Of a DNA stretch of 64,000 nt, positions 1-8,468 are shown piece by piece (within the stretch, counting starts at the first letter, position 1; each line of letters begins with the position of its first letter). This DNA comes from Arthrobacter sp. 35W (GTDB taxonomy: Bacteria; Actinomycetota; Actinomycetes; Actinomycetales; Micrococcaceae), in the NCBI RefSeq assembly GCF_000482545.1, contig NZ_KI519455.1, positions 1,549,247 to 1,613,246 on the forward strand, read 5' to 3'. The position numbers were made by a program, and so were the translations under genes. The notes beneath the pieces are model-generated. The model worked only from the letters and a program-made list of their open reading frames with translations, had not been told where the DNA came from and did no database searches.

Positions 1-2
1 CC

Positions 3-869
3 TTCAAGCCGTTTGTGCCGGCCGACGGCGGCGGCAACTGCCGCTTCAGCACGCTGGCTGTCTGGGCCGGCTACGTCTGCAGCACGCCCAAGCACACCGT
101 GACAGCGGATGAGGTGGCCCAGGGCTTCTTCACCCCTGTCACCACCTGGCAGGTCACCGGCACCGGGGCAACCACCCAGAACTACACCATCACCGGTGGC
201 GAGGTGGACCTGATGGTCCGCAACCCGGCTCTGGCCGGCACGGCCGCTGCCGTCTGGAACGACGTTGACGGCGACGGCTACGCCACCCCCGGCGACACCA
301 TCACGTACTCCTACGCCGTCCAGAACAACGGCAATGTGCCGCTGACCGGTCTGGCAGCGCCGGGCCTCGGCCTGGACCCGATGGCCCTCGCGGTGGGTGC
401 CTCGGCCACCGCCACCACCACCTACGCCCTGACTGCGGCGGACCTCGCCGCGGCCCAGGTGCCCGGAACGGTTGTGCAGGCCTCGGCGCAGAACGGCGCC
501 AAGACCGCCACCGCCGATCTGGTGGCAAACGCCGTCGCACTGCGCGTCCTGCCGGCCAAGCCCGGCACGGATCCGGACCTCTCCAAGGAAAACCTGAAGG
601 GGGCGCCGCCGGTGGATCTGGGGCTGGGCACCGCCAAGTACAGCGTCGGCGACACCGTCACCATCCACAACGTGGTCTACGGCCAGTGGTACTACGTGTA
701 CCTGAACCAGCACAGTGCCCGCATCGGTTGGTTCCAGGCCGAGAAGAACAACACCGTCACGTTTGTCCTGCCAGCCGGCACGAAGAACGGCATGGACAAC
801 CTCGTGGTGCGCGATGCCGCCGGAAACCGCCTCTCCTGGGGCTCCTTCCAGGTGACTCCCGCAAAGTAG
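3..869 (+). CDS. Secreted repeat protein, C-terminal part (5' truncated by window edge)
   Basis: The reading frame is open from base 3, so the real start lies left of the window. The visible 288 codons hold a DUF11-like/Ig-like module containing GGNCRFS, TPKHTVTADE and TWQVTG, closely matching the 240-residue repeats of the neighbouring sialidase. A C-terminal domain around GQWYYVYLN and IGWFQ follows, and it resembles the last folded domain of the sialidase. Unlike the sialidase it ends at FQVTPAK with no sortase motif or membrane tail, so the product is probably released rather than anchored. The missing N-terminus may carry a glycoside hydrolase domain, but this cannot be seen. A terminator-like hairpin follows. 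The module match is clear; the function is inferred. Confidence 0.8.
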   Translation, partial: FKPFVPADGGGNCRFSTLAVWAGYVCSTPKHTVTADEVAQGFFTPVTTWQVTGTGATTQNYTITGGEVDLMVRNPALAGTAAAVWNDVDGDGYATPGDTITYSYAVQNNGNVPLTGLAAPGLGLDPMALAVGASATATTTYALTAADLAAAQVPGTVVQASAQNGAKTATADLVANAVALRVLPAKPGTDPDLSKENLKGAPPVDLGLGTAKYSVGDTVTIHNVVYGQWYYVYLNQHSARIGWFQAEKNNTVTFVLPAGTKNGMDNLVVRDAAGNRLSWGSFQVTPAK

Positions 870-891
870 TCCCCACCCGCACACCCTGCAT

Positions 892-948
892 CTGTGCGAC
901 AGAAGACGCTCTTAAACCACTGGGTTGGGGACGTTTTCTGTCGCACAG
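892..948. repeat. Imperfect inverted repeat, 17-bp arms
   Basis: Arms at 892-908 and 932-948 pair over 17 bp with one G-T wobble and a 23-base loop. It lies just after the stop of the first gene and ahead of a more typical terminator at 967. It could be a transcription stop or a small palindromic repeat. The hairpin at 29927-29991 shares the TGTCGCAC core. Confidence 0.6.
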
Positions 949-966
949 TTGTGCTGACGTCCATGA

Positions 967-996
967 AGGGTCCTGCTGTTTGGCAGGGCCCTTTCG
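967..996 (+). terminator. Rho-independent-like terminator after the first secreted protein
   Basis: A 10-bp stem (967-976 with 983-992, one G-T wobble) with a 6-base loop is followed by a short T-containing tail. It would separate the truncated gene from the sialidase gene that starts at 1150. Confidence 0.5.
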
Positions 997-1149
997 TCAT
1001 GTTGTGACACACAGCACGCTTGTTATCCGTATCACTTAGGCTCGTAGGACATTCCATGTCCTCCCGTCTGATCCTCGAAGGATCCGGCGCCTCGATGGAG
1101 GTAGGGATCGGCTTCTCGGCCCGCTCAGGGCCGCAGTGAAAGGAACCGG

Positions 1150-4100
1150 ATGACGTCCCCGAACACCCGACGCCGCTGGCGGATTGCCGCCAAGACCTCG
1201 GCGGTCTGCGCACTGTCTGCCAGCCTGCTGGTGGGAGCGCTGGCCCCGGCCAATGCCGCGGAAACCCCAGCCCCCAGCTACGCGGAGCAGAGCCTGGCCT
1301 TCAATGGCGACAACGCCATCGACTCCGCCCTGGCCCCGTACTACCGGATCCCTGCTCTGGCGGATCTGGGCAACGGCGTCCTGCTGGCCGCCTACGATGG
1401 CCGCCCCGACGGCGGGGACTCGCCCGCTCCGAACTCGATCATCCAGCGCCGCAGCACCGACTACGGTGCCACCTGGAGTGCTCCCACCTTCATCGCCCGC
1501 GGCCAGCTCGCCGCCAATGGCAACCTGCGCTACGGCTTCTCGGATCCCTCCTACATCGTGGACAAGGAGACCGGCACGGTCTTCAACTTCCACGTGTACT
1601 CCAAGGACCAGGGCTTCTGGGGCGGCACCTTCTCCAGCGATGACACGGACCGCCAGCAGGTCACCACCGAAGTTTCGGTCTCCACCGACGGCGGTCTGAC
1701 CTGGTCCACCGACCCGGCCAACCAGCCCGTGCTGCCCACGCCTTCCAACTACGCGGCCGGTTCCAAGTACGCAGCCTTCGACGGCCCGCTGCTCACCGAT
1801 GTCGCCAAGCCCGCAGGCACCACCGTCGGCGGCGTCGCAGGTGTGGGCGGCGTGGCAGGCTTCTTCGCCTCCTCCGGCGAGGGCATCCAGCTCAAGTACG
1901 GCGCGTACAAGGGCCGCATGATCCAGCAGTTCGCCGGCCGTGTCCGCCAGGCCAACAACACCGAGGCCATCCAGGCCTACAGCGTCTACTCGGACGACCA
2001 CGGCAAGACCTGGCAGCGCGGGGCCTTCATGGGCACCTCGATGGATGAGAACAAGACGGTTGAACTTTCCGATGGCCGCGTGATGCTCAATTCGCGCGAC
2101 AACGCCAATGGCAAGGGCCGCAAGGTCTCCATCTCCAGCGATGGCGGCGCCACGTGGGGGACCGTCACCTATGACGCCAACCTGGTCGATCCGACCAACA
2201 ACGCCTCCATCACCCGCATGTACCCCGATGCCGCCCAGGGCAGCGCCAAGGCCAAGATCCTGCTGTTCTCCAACGCCAACAGCAACTCCTCGCGCACCAA
2301 CGGCACCATCCGCTACTCCTGCAACGACGGCGCCACCTGGTCTGCGGGCAAGCAGTTCAAGTCCGGCACCATGAGCTACTCCACCGCCACCGCCCTGTCC
2401 GACGGCAGCTTCGGCGTGCTCTACGAGGGCGACAACAACCGCATCACCTTCGGCAAGTTCAACGCCGAGTGGCTCGGCATCATGTGCGGCGTCACCGTCG
2501 CGGGCACCGCAGCCAGCGCCGCCAACGGCGCCAGCGGCACCTCCGCGGTGACCATCACCAACAACTCCGGCGCACCCCTGGCCGGCGCCACGGCGGCATT
2601 CGCCCCCAAGGCCGGCTGGGCGCTGCCCAGCGTTGCCGTGCCGACCATCGCCGACGGCGGCACCGCCACCGTCAACGTTCCCTTCACCATCTCGCCCACC
2701 GCACTGGCCGGCACCGTGAACCTGGCTGCCACCGTCAGCGTGGGCGCCAACCAGGCCAGCGGCATCGTTGCGATCACCGTAACCGGTGGCTCCGGCCCCG
2801 TCGTCGGCGCCACCATCGTCGGCTCCCGCAACGACGCCGGCCGCGACCTCGCGGCAAACCCGTACGTTGCCGGCAACCAGGTTGCGTACAAGTTCGATGT
2901 CACCAGCACCGGAAACATCACCGAGGCCGTGGTGCCGCAGAGCGGCAACTTTGCCCCCTTCCTGCCGCCGGGTGGCGGCAACTGCCGCTACAGCGCACTG
3001 GGTGCCGCGGCCGGCTACACGTGCACCACGCCCCAGCACGCGGTGACGGCCGATGAGGCGGCCCAGGGCTTCTTCGTCCCGGCCACCACCTGGCAGGTCA
3101 CCGGCTCCGGTGCCACGACCAAGGACTACACCATCACCGGTGACGAGGTGGATCTGATGGTCCGCAACCCCTCGCTGTCCGTCACCCACACGGCCGGCGC
3201 CCTTGCCGACGTCGACGGCAACCGCTACGCCAGCGTGGGCGACACCATCACCTACACCACCACCATCACCAACAACGGCAATGTGCCGCTGGCCAACGTC
3301 ACAGGCCTGCCCGGTGCCGCTGCCGCCTCGATGGCCCCGGCCGCCACGTCCACCGCCACCACCGTGCACACGCTGACGGCGGATGAGGTCACGGCCAAGT
3401 CCGTGGCCGCCTCCACCATCTCCGCCACGGGTGCCAACGGCGCCAAGACCGCGGCCAAGAGCGCAACTGCCGCTGCCATCACCCTGTGCACCGAAGGCGC
3501 ATGCGGCGGTGACGGCCCCGTCGTCGGCGCCACCATCGTGGGCTCCCGGACGGATGCCGGCCCCGATCTGGCCGCCAACCCCTACGCCGCGGGCAGCAAG
3601 GTTTCCTACCAGTTCGTCGTCACCAGCACCGGCAACATTGACGAGGCAGTGGTCCCGATGGGCGGCAACTTCGCTCCGCTCGTCCCCAACGACGGCGCCG
3701 GCAACTGCCGCTTCAAGGTCCTGGCCGCTGGCGCAAACTACACCTGCGCCACGCCGAAGCACACCGTCACCGCCGACGAAGCGGCCCAGGGCTTCTTCAT
3801 CCCGTCCACCACCTGGCAGGTGACGGGCGCAGGCGCTCCGACCAAGGACTACGCCATTGACGGCGGGGAGCAGGACCTGCTGGTCCGCAACCCCGTGCTC
3901 ACCGTCGCTGTCACCGGCAGCGAGCTCTACGACGTCGACGGCAGCGGGTACGCCAGCGCCGGGGACACCATCGTGTTCACCACGACGGCGAAGAACGCCG
4001 GCAATGTGTCCCTGACGGATGTTTCCGGCCTGCCGGGCACCGATTCCGCCGACCTGGCCGTGGGTGCCACGCTGACAGGCACAGCCACCTACACGCTCAC

Positions 4101-4725
4101 GGATGCCGATGTGGCCGCCGGTTCGGTGGAGGGCCCCTCCGCCACCGTCACCGCGTCCAACGGTTCCCGGGACATCGAGGCCAGCGGCACCGCCTCGGAC
4201 ACCACGCTGAAGCTGGCACCGGTCAAGCCCGAAGCGGCCCCAGCCCTGCCGACGGACGAGGACCTCGCCACCGCGAACCCCGAGGTGGCATGTGATGGCC
4301 AGCAGGCCGCCCCGGGTGAGACCTTCAAGCTCCCGGGCCTGGCTGCCAACGAGTGGTTCTTCGTCTCGCTGCACTCCGAGCCCGTGGGTCTGGGCTGGTT
4401 CACCGGTGCCCAGCTGGCCGCCGGCCTCGCCGTGCCGGCCGGCTTCCCGGCCGGCTCGCACACCATAGCCGTCCAGAACGCCGCCGGAGAGCTGGTGGGT
4501 ACGGGAGCGCTGATGGTGCCCGCCGTCGTCGACCCGGGCACCACCCCGCCGGCCGCGGAATCGCCGGGGGCCGCCCCGGCTCCGGCCCCCGTGCAGGGCG
4601 AAGGTGCCGTTGACCAGACGCTCGCCAGCACCGGCTTCGACGGCCTGGCGCTGGGTGCCTTCAGCGCAGCCTTGCTGCTGGGCGGTGTGCTCCTGCTGGT
4701 GCGCAACGCCCGCCGCCGGGCCTAG
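1150..4725 (+). CDS. Sialidase (GH33) with tandem Ig-like repeats and LAXTG sortase signal
   Basis: An exo-sialidase that should release terminal sialic acid from glycans at the cell surface; 1191 aa. The N-terminus is a signal peptide with three consecutive Arg, cut near ANAAE. The catalytic propeller (about residues 45-445) shows YRIP with R66, a GGD with D90 as likely acid/base, and five Asp boxes of the S-x-D-x-G-x-T-W type (for example STDYGATW, SSDGGATW). It most resembles the Micromonospora viridifaciens enzyme. A NEW3-like Ig domain (about 455-545) is followed by two 240-residue repeats from residues 549 and 789, then a C-terminal domain. The tail has LASTG at residues 1158-1162, a hydrophobic helix and NARRRA, a class E sortase signal. 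The ATG is preceded by AAAGGAA. Sialidase assignment is strong; substrate linkage is unknown. Confidence 0.93.
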   Translation: MTSPNTRRRWRIAAKTSAVCALSASLLVGALAPANAAETPAPSYAEQSLAFNGDNAIDSALAPYYRIPALADLGNGVLLAAYDGRPDGGDSPAPNSIIQRRSTDYGATWSAPTFIARGQLAANGNLRYGFSDPSYIVDKETGTVFNFHVYSKDQGFWGGTFSSDDTDRQQVTTEVSVSTDGGLTWSTDPANQPVLPTPSNYAAGSKYAAFDGPLLTDVAKPAGTTVGGVAGVGGVAGFFASSGEGIQLKYGAYKGRMIQQFAGRVRQANNTEAIQAYSVYSDDHGKTWQRGAFMGTSMDENKTVELSDGRVMLNSRDNANGKGRKVSISSDGGATWGTVTYDANLVDPTNNASITRMYPDAAQGSAKAKILLFSNANSNSSRTNGTIRYSCNDGATWSAGKQFKSGTMSYSTATALSDGSFGVLYEGDNNRITFGKFNAEWLGIMCGVTVAGTAASAANGASGTSAVTITNNSGAPLAGATAAFAPKAGWALPSVAVPTIADGGTATVNVPFTISPTALAGTVNLAATVSVGANQASGIVAITVTGGSGPVVGATIVGSRNDAGRDLAANPYVAGNQVAYKFDVTSTGNITEAVVPQSGNFAPFLPPGGGNCRYSALGAAAGYTCTTPQHAVTADEAAQGFFVPATTWQVTGSGATTKDYTITGDEVDLMVRNPSLSVTHTAGALADVDGNRYASVGDTITYTTTITNNGNVPLANVTGLPGAAAASMAPAATSTATTVHTLTADEVTAKSVAASTISATGANGAKTAAKSATAAAITLCTEGACGGDGPVVGATIVGSRTDAGPDLAANPYAAGSKVSYQFVVTSTGNIDEAVVPMGGNFAPLVPNDGAGNCRFKVLAAGANYTCATPKHTVTADEAAQGFFIPSTTWQVTGAGAPTKDYAIDGGEQDLLVRNPVLTVAVTGSELYDVDGSGYASAGDTIVFTTTAKNAGNVSLTDVSGLPGTDSADLAVGATLTGTATYTLTDADVAAGSVEGPSATVTASNGSRDIEASGTASDTTLKLAPVKPEAAPALPTDEDLATANPEVACDGQQAAPGETFKLPGLAANEWFFVSLHSEPVGLGWFTGAQLAAGLAVPAGFPAGSHTIAVQNAAGELVGTGALMVPAVVDPGTTPPAAESPGAAPAPAPVQGEGAVDQTLASTGFDGLALGAFSAALLLGGVLLLVRNARRRA
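2794..4233 (+). repeat. Two in-frame 720-bp tandem repeats inside the sialidase gene
   Basis: Unit 1 is 2794-3513 and unit 2 is 3514-4233. Both begin with the same string encoding GPVVGATIVGSR and are in register at exactly 720 bp (240 codons). A third, related copy of part of the unit is in the gene ending at 869. The spacing suggests duplication within the coding sequence. Confidence 0.85.
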
Positions 4726-4748
4726 CGGACACGGCTTGGCCTGAACAC

Positions 4749-4811
4749 AGCTGTGGCGCGGTGCCCGCCCCATCTCCCTGCGGAGGATGGGGCGGGTGCC
4801 GCGCCACAGCT
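4749..4811. terminator. Long bidirectional terminator hairpin, 26-bp stem
   Basis: Arms 4749-4774 and 4786-4811 pair along all 26 positions, two of them G-T wobbles, with an 11-base loop. It sits between the convergent sialidase and solute-binding protein genes. There is no strong T-tract. Confidence 0.75.
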
Positions 4812-4906
4812 GCTTAACAGGCCGAAATGCGCTGCCAAGAAAAGGCAGAGGGGGAGGACTCTGGGTTTCCAGGATCCTCCCCTTCTGTCCTGCGTCCGGC
4901 AGGTGC

Positions 4907-6586
4907 CTACTTGACGGGCTGGAGCGGAAAGACGGGAGTTTCAGGGCTCAAGTCCACCTCGTACTCGGCCCGCATTTTGTCGCCGCCCTCGGCCCGCCAC
5001 CGCTTGAGGATCTCCGCATGCTCGGAAACGCTCGCCCGGCCTGTGATGATGTCAACGGTCTTGTCACGGACCAGCTTCTTCAGTTTGGGGCCAAACTTGG
5101 CTTCAGAGTCGGAGTACAGGCCCAACGTGGGGTTCCGCCAGGCGTTCTCAACCAGCTTCGCCGTCTGGCCCTGGATGTAGGTGGTCAATTCGGGTGCACC
5201 GGCGATGAAGTTGACAGGCTCAGCGGCTGTCAGTGAGTTCAGCGGCGTGGAAACACCCGGAACATTTCTGGCGCCATCCTTGGTCAGGATCGGGTTGCCG
5301 TTCGCGTCGAAGGTGAAGTCCCGGCCCTCGAATCCGAAGTTCTTCGCTAGGTATTCCTTGGTTCCGAAAGGCGCGGCAATCCAGTTCAACAGCGACAGTT
5401 GTTCCTTGATGGCCTTTTCGTCCGCGTTGCGCTGCAGCGCCGCCATGCCGATGACACCATTGCCGAGGTCATAGGTGGGGGTGGTCTTGCCGTCTGCACC
5501 GAAGGGAATGAGGATCTCCATCTTGACCGCCGGGTCGATGCGATGGTGTGTTCCCAGCTCCCTGGGACTCGCGACAACCTGCGCACCGACTGATCCATTG
5601 ACCACCATCGAGTCGAAGGAGGGAACACTGCTGTCCGGATAGAAGACTCCGGCCTTGAAGAGTTTGGCAGCGTATTCCAGACCGGCCACGTAGGCGTCGG
5701 TCTCGTACACATGGGTCAGCGTGCGGTCGTCGTTGACGGCCCAGTTGTTCGGTGCACCGTACCATTCGGTGAACATGTGGAGCATGTTGATGTACGTCGG
5801 CTCCAGGGCGTACTTCTTGTCCTTGGGATTGGTGATTTCCTTGGCCTTTTCAAAGAACTCATCAGCGTCCTTTGCGTTCAAGCCGCCAACCTTTTCCCAC
5901 ACGCTGGCATTGCCGACCATGACTTGTCCCAGGGGTGTGCTGGTGGTGGGGACGCCCCAAATCTTGTTGTTGACCACCACTGTCTGCCAGGTGGCGGTCT
6001 TCAAGGCGGCCAGGTTGGGGTATTCCAGTACGGCGTCGCCGGAAAGGTAGGGGGTCAGGTCCTGGAACCTTGCTTCCAGCATGGCCGAGAGGTTGGGGAT
6101 GTTGCGGTAGCCCACGCAGGTGATCTGTGGGAGATCGTTCGAAGCCAGGAGCGTGGCGAATTTGGCGTCGTAGCCGTCGCCGGCTTCTTCCACAATCTGC
6201 ATTTCGTAGTTGCCGCCAAAGGCTTCAAGGATGCCCTGCCAATAGGGGTTGTCGCCCAGGGGCGGGGCAGGGGAACCAAAGTTCGCGGCCATTGACGTCA
6301 CAGTGCCCGTCAGCGGCTTCCCCGTGGTGGACGCCACGGGGTTGGGCATGTTCAAAAAGCCGTCCAACAACGCCTCACCATCGCCGGAAAAGTCCGGTGT
6401 CACACCCGTGAAGGGCTTGTAGGTCGGCAGGGCGAGGGTGGACTTGTTCTTTGTGGCGGCCCCTGGCCCGCCGGAGGATGCACAGCCGGCCAGTGTTCCC
6501 GTCAGTGCGACAGCTGCCACGGCCGTCCCCGCCAAACCCAGAAATTTCCGTCGGGAAAACCCCGCGGGGTTGCTAAAATTCTTCAT
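4907..6586 (-). CDS. Extracellular sugar-binding lipoprotein (ABC importer component)
   Basis: A substrate-capturing lipoprotein for a carbohydrate ABC importer; 559 aa, longer than the usual 420-450 and similar to the LplA/LipO-like branch. The N-terminus has a twin-arginine-like SRRKFLG followed by a lipobox LAGC, so it should be exported folded and lipid-anchored. The rest reads as a type-1 extracellular solute-binding fold (for example NNKIWGVPTT and WYGAPNNW). No permease or ATPase gene lies next to it. The upstream LacI gene, on the same strand after a 0.5-kb gap, and the divergent dehydrogenases suggest one sugar regulon. The ligand cannot be told. Confidence 0.88.
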   Translation of the reverse strand: MKNFSNPAGFSRRKFLGLAGTAVAAVALTGTLAGCASSGGPGAATKNKSTLALPTYKPFTGVTPDFSGDGEALLDGFLNMPNPVASTTGKPLTGTVTSMAANFGSPAPPLGDNPYWQGILEAFGGNYEMQIVEEAGDGYDAKFATLLASNDLPQITCVGYRNIPNLSAMLEARFQDLTPYLSGDAVLEYPNLAALKTATWQTVVVNNKIWGVPTTSTPLGQVMVGNASVWEKVGGLNAKDADEFFEKAKEITNPKDKKYALEPTYINMLHMFTEWYGAPNNWAVNDDRTLTHVYETDAYVAGLEYAAKLFKAGVFYPDSSVPSFDSMVVNGSVGAQVVASPRELGTHHRIDPAVKMEILIPFGADGKTTPTYDLGNGVIGMAALQRNADEKAIKEQLSLLNWIAAPFGTKEYLAKNFGFEGRDFTFDANGNPILTKDGARNVPGVSTPLNSLTAAEPVNFIAGAPELTTYIQGQTAKLVENAWRNPTLGLYSDSEAKFGPKLKKLVRDKTVDIITGRASVSEHAEILKRWRAEGGDKMRAEYEVDLSPETPVFPLQPVK

Positions 6587-6596
6587 AGTGGGTCTC

Positions 6597-7125
6597 TCAT
6601 TGAATATTTGATGGATGGGTTGTCCTGCTGAAACCTTGGTGGTGCCATGCAGGGCACCACCAAGGGTGAATCGTGTTCTCGGTGCGGCATTTTTCAGCGG
6701 CTACGTTGGCCCCGAACCAGCGCGGTCTCGCACCCAGGAACCGGACCTTGATTTCCGCACCGCTGGCCTTGGCCGCCAGCAACGTCCGCCGCATCTCCTT
6801 GCGTCATGCGAGCTGCCTTGTCCACGGTCACTACCTGCCCACAGTCCTGTCGTAGATGGTCCATCTCGAATGAGGATGGCGAAATTTGCTCCGATAATTT
6901 TCGATAGACGGCGGTGTTCGTGCCGAATCTACTTGCGGCAACTCGTGTGTGTCAAGTCACAATCAGGGGAGCCTTCTCCTGACTGTGTGGCTGCCCGCCG
7001 AGCCGCACGCAAGCGGACTGTGGAAAATTGGCAAGGCAATGTGAGCGCCGCCCAAACGGGCTGTTCGGCGCCAGTGAAGGGGCGTGGAGCCGGGCGCAGG
7101 TCGGAGACGCTGCCATGCCCTTGGC
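6597..7125. other. Non-coding gap between LacI gene and binding-protein gene
   Basis: There is no credible gene in this 529-bp gap. It should hold the promoter of the binding-protein gene. Around 6893-6909 the sequence carries TTTTCGATA, partly shared with the reverse strand of the LacI-type site near 8326-8340, so it may hold an operator. This is weak. Confidence 0.35.
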
Positions 7126-8175
7126 TTACGAAACCCCTGGCGGGGCCGTGGTGGAGTCGCGGATCTGCAGAGCGGTCGCCAGTTCCACGTGCGCCGAATC
7201 CAATTGTTCCCCCCGGATCAGGCGCAGGACCGATCCAAGCGCCGCCCGCCCCATGTCGTGCAGCGGCTGCGCCACGGACGTCAACCTCGGCAGCGTTTGC
7301 TCAACCACCGGCAGTCCGTCAAAGCCAACGACGCTGAGGTCCTCGGGCAGCCTGAGGCCTTGACGCCGGCCCTCTTGCAGGACTCCCACCGCGGTGTAGT
7401 CACACACGGCAAAAACAGCAGTCGGAGGGTTCTTCAACGCCAAGAGTCGGCGGGTCGCCTCGGCCCCAAACGTACTGCCAAATTCGCCTTCCAGAACGTA
7501 CTCGGGCCGTGCTTCAATGCCGTGGTTCCGCAAGGCTGCCAGATAGCCGTGCAGCCGGGAGTTGCTCGATTCTGATGCGGGGTCTCCACCTATGAAGGCG
7601 ATTTTTGTATGGCCCAATCCAATGAGGTGTTCCACTGCCGCCTTGCCGCCGGACCAGTTGGTTGCCCCGACCGTAATGCATCCCACTTGCGGGGCGCTCC
7701 ACGGGTCGATGACGACCACGGGAATGTTGAGCCTTCCATAGGGCTTCACCAGGCTGGCATCGACGTTGGGAGTGGCCAAAATCAAGCCCTTGCGGCCCGA
7801 TTCAGACATGCGCCGCGCCCAGGCCTCGTGATTGGCGCTTCGCAGGTCAGCCTCCGACGTGTTGGTCACAACAACTTCCACACCGGCAAAATTGGCGTAG
7901 TCCAGCAGTCCCGTCATGAGTGCGTGGGAGTACTGGCTGGCGACGCCATTCACCACAAAATCGACCATGATGGGCCCCTCCGCAGGGACCCGGGGCTTGA
8001 ACGGCGATACATAGCCGAGCTCGTCGAGTGCCGCCTGGACCCGGATTCGAGTTTCGTCGGCTACGTCCTCGCGGCCATTGATGACCTTGGAGACAGTGGG
8101 GACTGAGACTCGGGCCAGTGCCGCGACCGTCGCAAGCACCGGCCGCCTCGCCTTGGCATCTGAAGACAATTTCAC
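7126..8175 (-). CDS. LacI-family transcriptional regulator
   Basis: A sugar-responsive repressor of about 349 aa. The N-terminal helix-turn-helix with hinge reads VATVAALARVSVPTVSKVIN and GREDV. The rest is the periplasmic-binding-protein-like effector domain (AFIGGDP, VCDYTAVGVL, SVVGFDG). I chose the GTG at 8175 because AAAGGG-like bases precede it and the length is then normal for the family; an in-frame GTG at 8238 would add 21 unlikely residues. It is transcribed away from the dehydrogenase gene at 8469 and towards the binding-protein gene, and may control both. The bound sugar is unknown. Confidence 0.92.
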   Translation of the reverse strand: MKLSSDAKARRPVLATVAALARVSVPTVSKVINGREDVADETRIRVQAALDELGYVSPFKPRVPAEGPIMVDFVVNGVASQYSHALMTGLLDYANFAGVEVVVTNTSEADLRSANHEAWARRMSESGRKGLILATPNVDASLVKPYGRLNIPVVVIDPWSAPQVGCITVGATNWSGGKAAVEHLIGLGHTKIAFIGGDPASESSNSRLHGYLAALRNHGIEARPEYVLEGEFGSTFGAEATRRLLALKNPPTAVFAVCDYTAVGVLQEGRRQGLRLPEDLSVVGFDGLPVVEQTLPRLTSVAQPLHDMGRAALGSVLRLIRGEQLDSAHVELATALQIRDSTTAPPGVS

Positions 8176-8282
8176 ACCTTTACCCTTTTCGAAACTTTTC
8201 CTGGAAAGACAGCGCCCGGTGCAGCGAGGCCTGGCCACAACTCATAGAGTCGGTATGGGCATCGTTGTGATGTAGATCCTAG

Positions 8283-8340
8283 TTGACACGCCCGAACGGC
8301 TGTGACTTAATTCATACTATCGCAGAACGTTATCGAAACA
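8283..8340 (+). promoter_or_regulatory. Candidate promoter with LacI-type site for the dehydrogenase genes
   Basis: A perfect TTGACA lies at 8283-8288 and, 18 bp on, TTAATT at 8307-8312. Directly downstream at about 8325-8340 is GTTATCGAAAC, a partly symmetric sequence around CG as LacI-family proteins prefer. The regulator gene starts just to the left. The -35 match is direct; the operator role is a guess. Confidence 0.4.
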
Positions 8341-8468
8341 TATCGGTAAGTTTGCGAGGATGACGCTGCCATTGCGACGGGCCTGAGCCCCTGGCTCCCT
8401 CGGCAGCAGCCACGCCCGCTCTCCTGTCCACTGAGATCCTCAGAAACCAATCGGAGCCACAAGACACC

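Noticed and set aside
1036-4773. Open frame of 1245 codons antisense to the sialidase gene
   Set aside because: It is Gly/Arg/Val-rich with no domain. It arises from codon bias and repeats of the true gene, which has signal peptide, Asp boxes and sortase signal.
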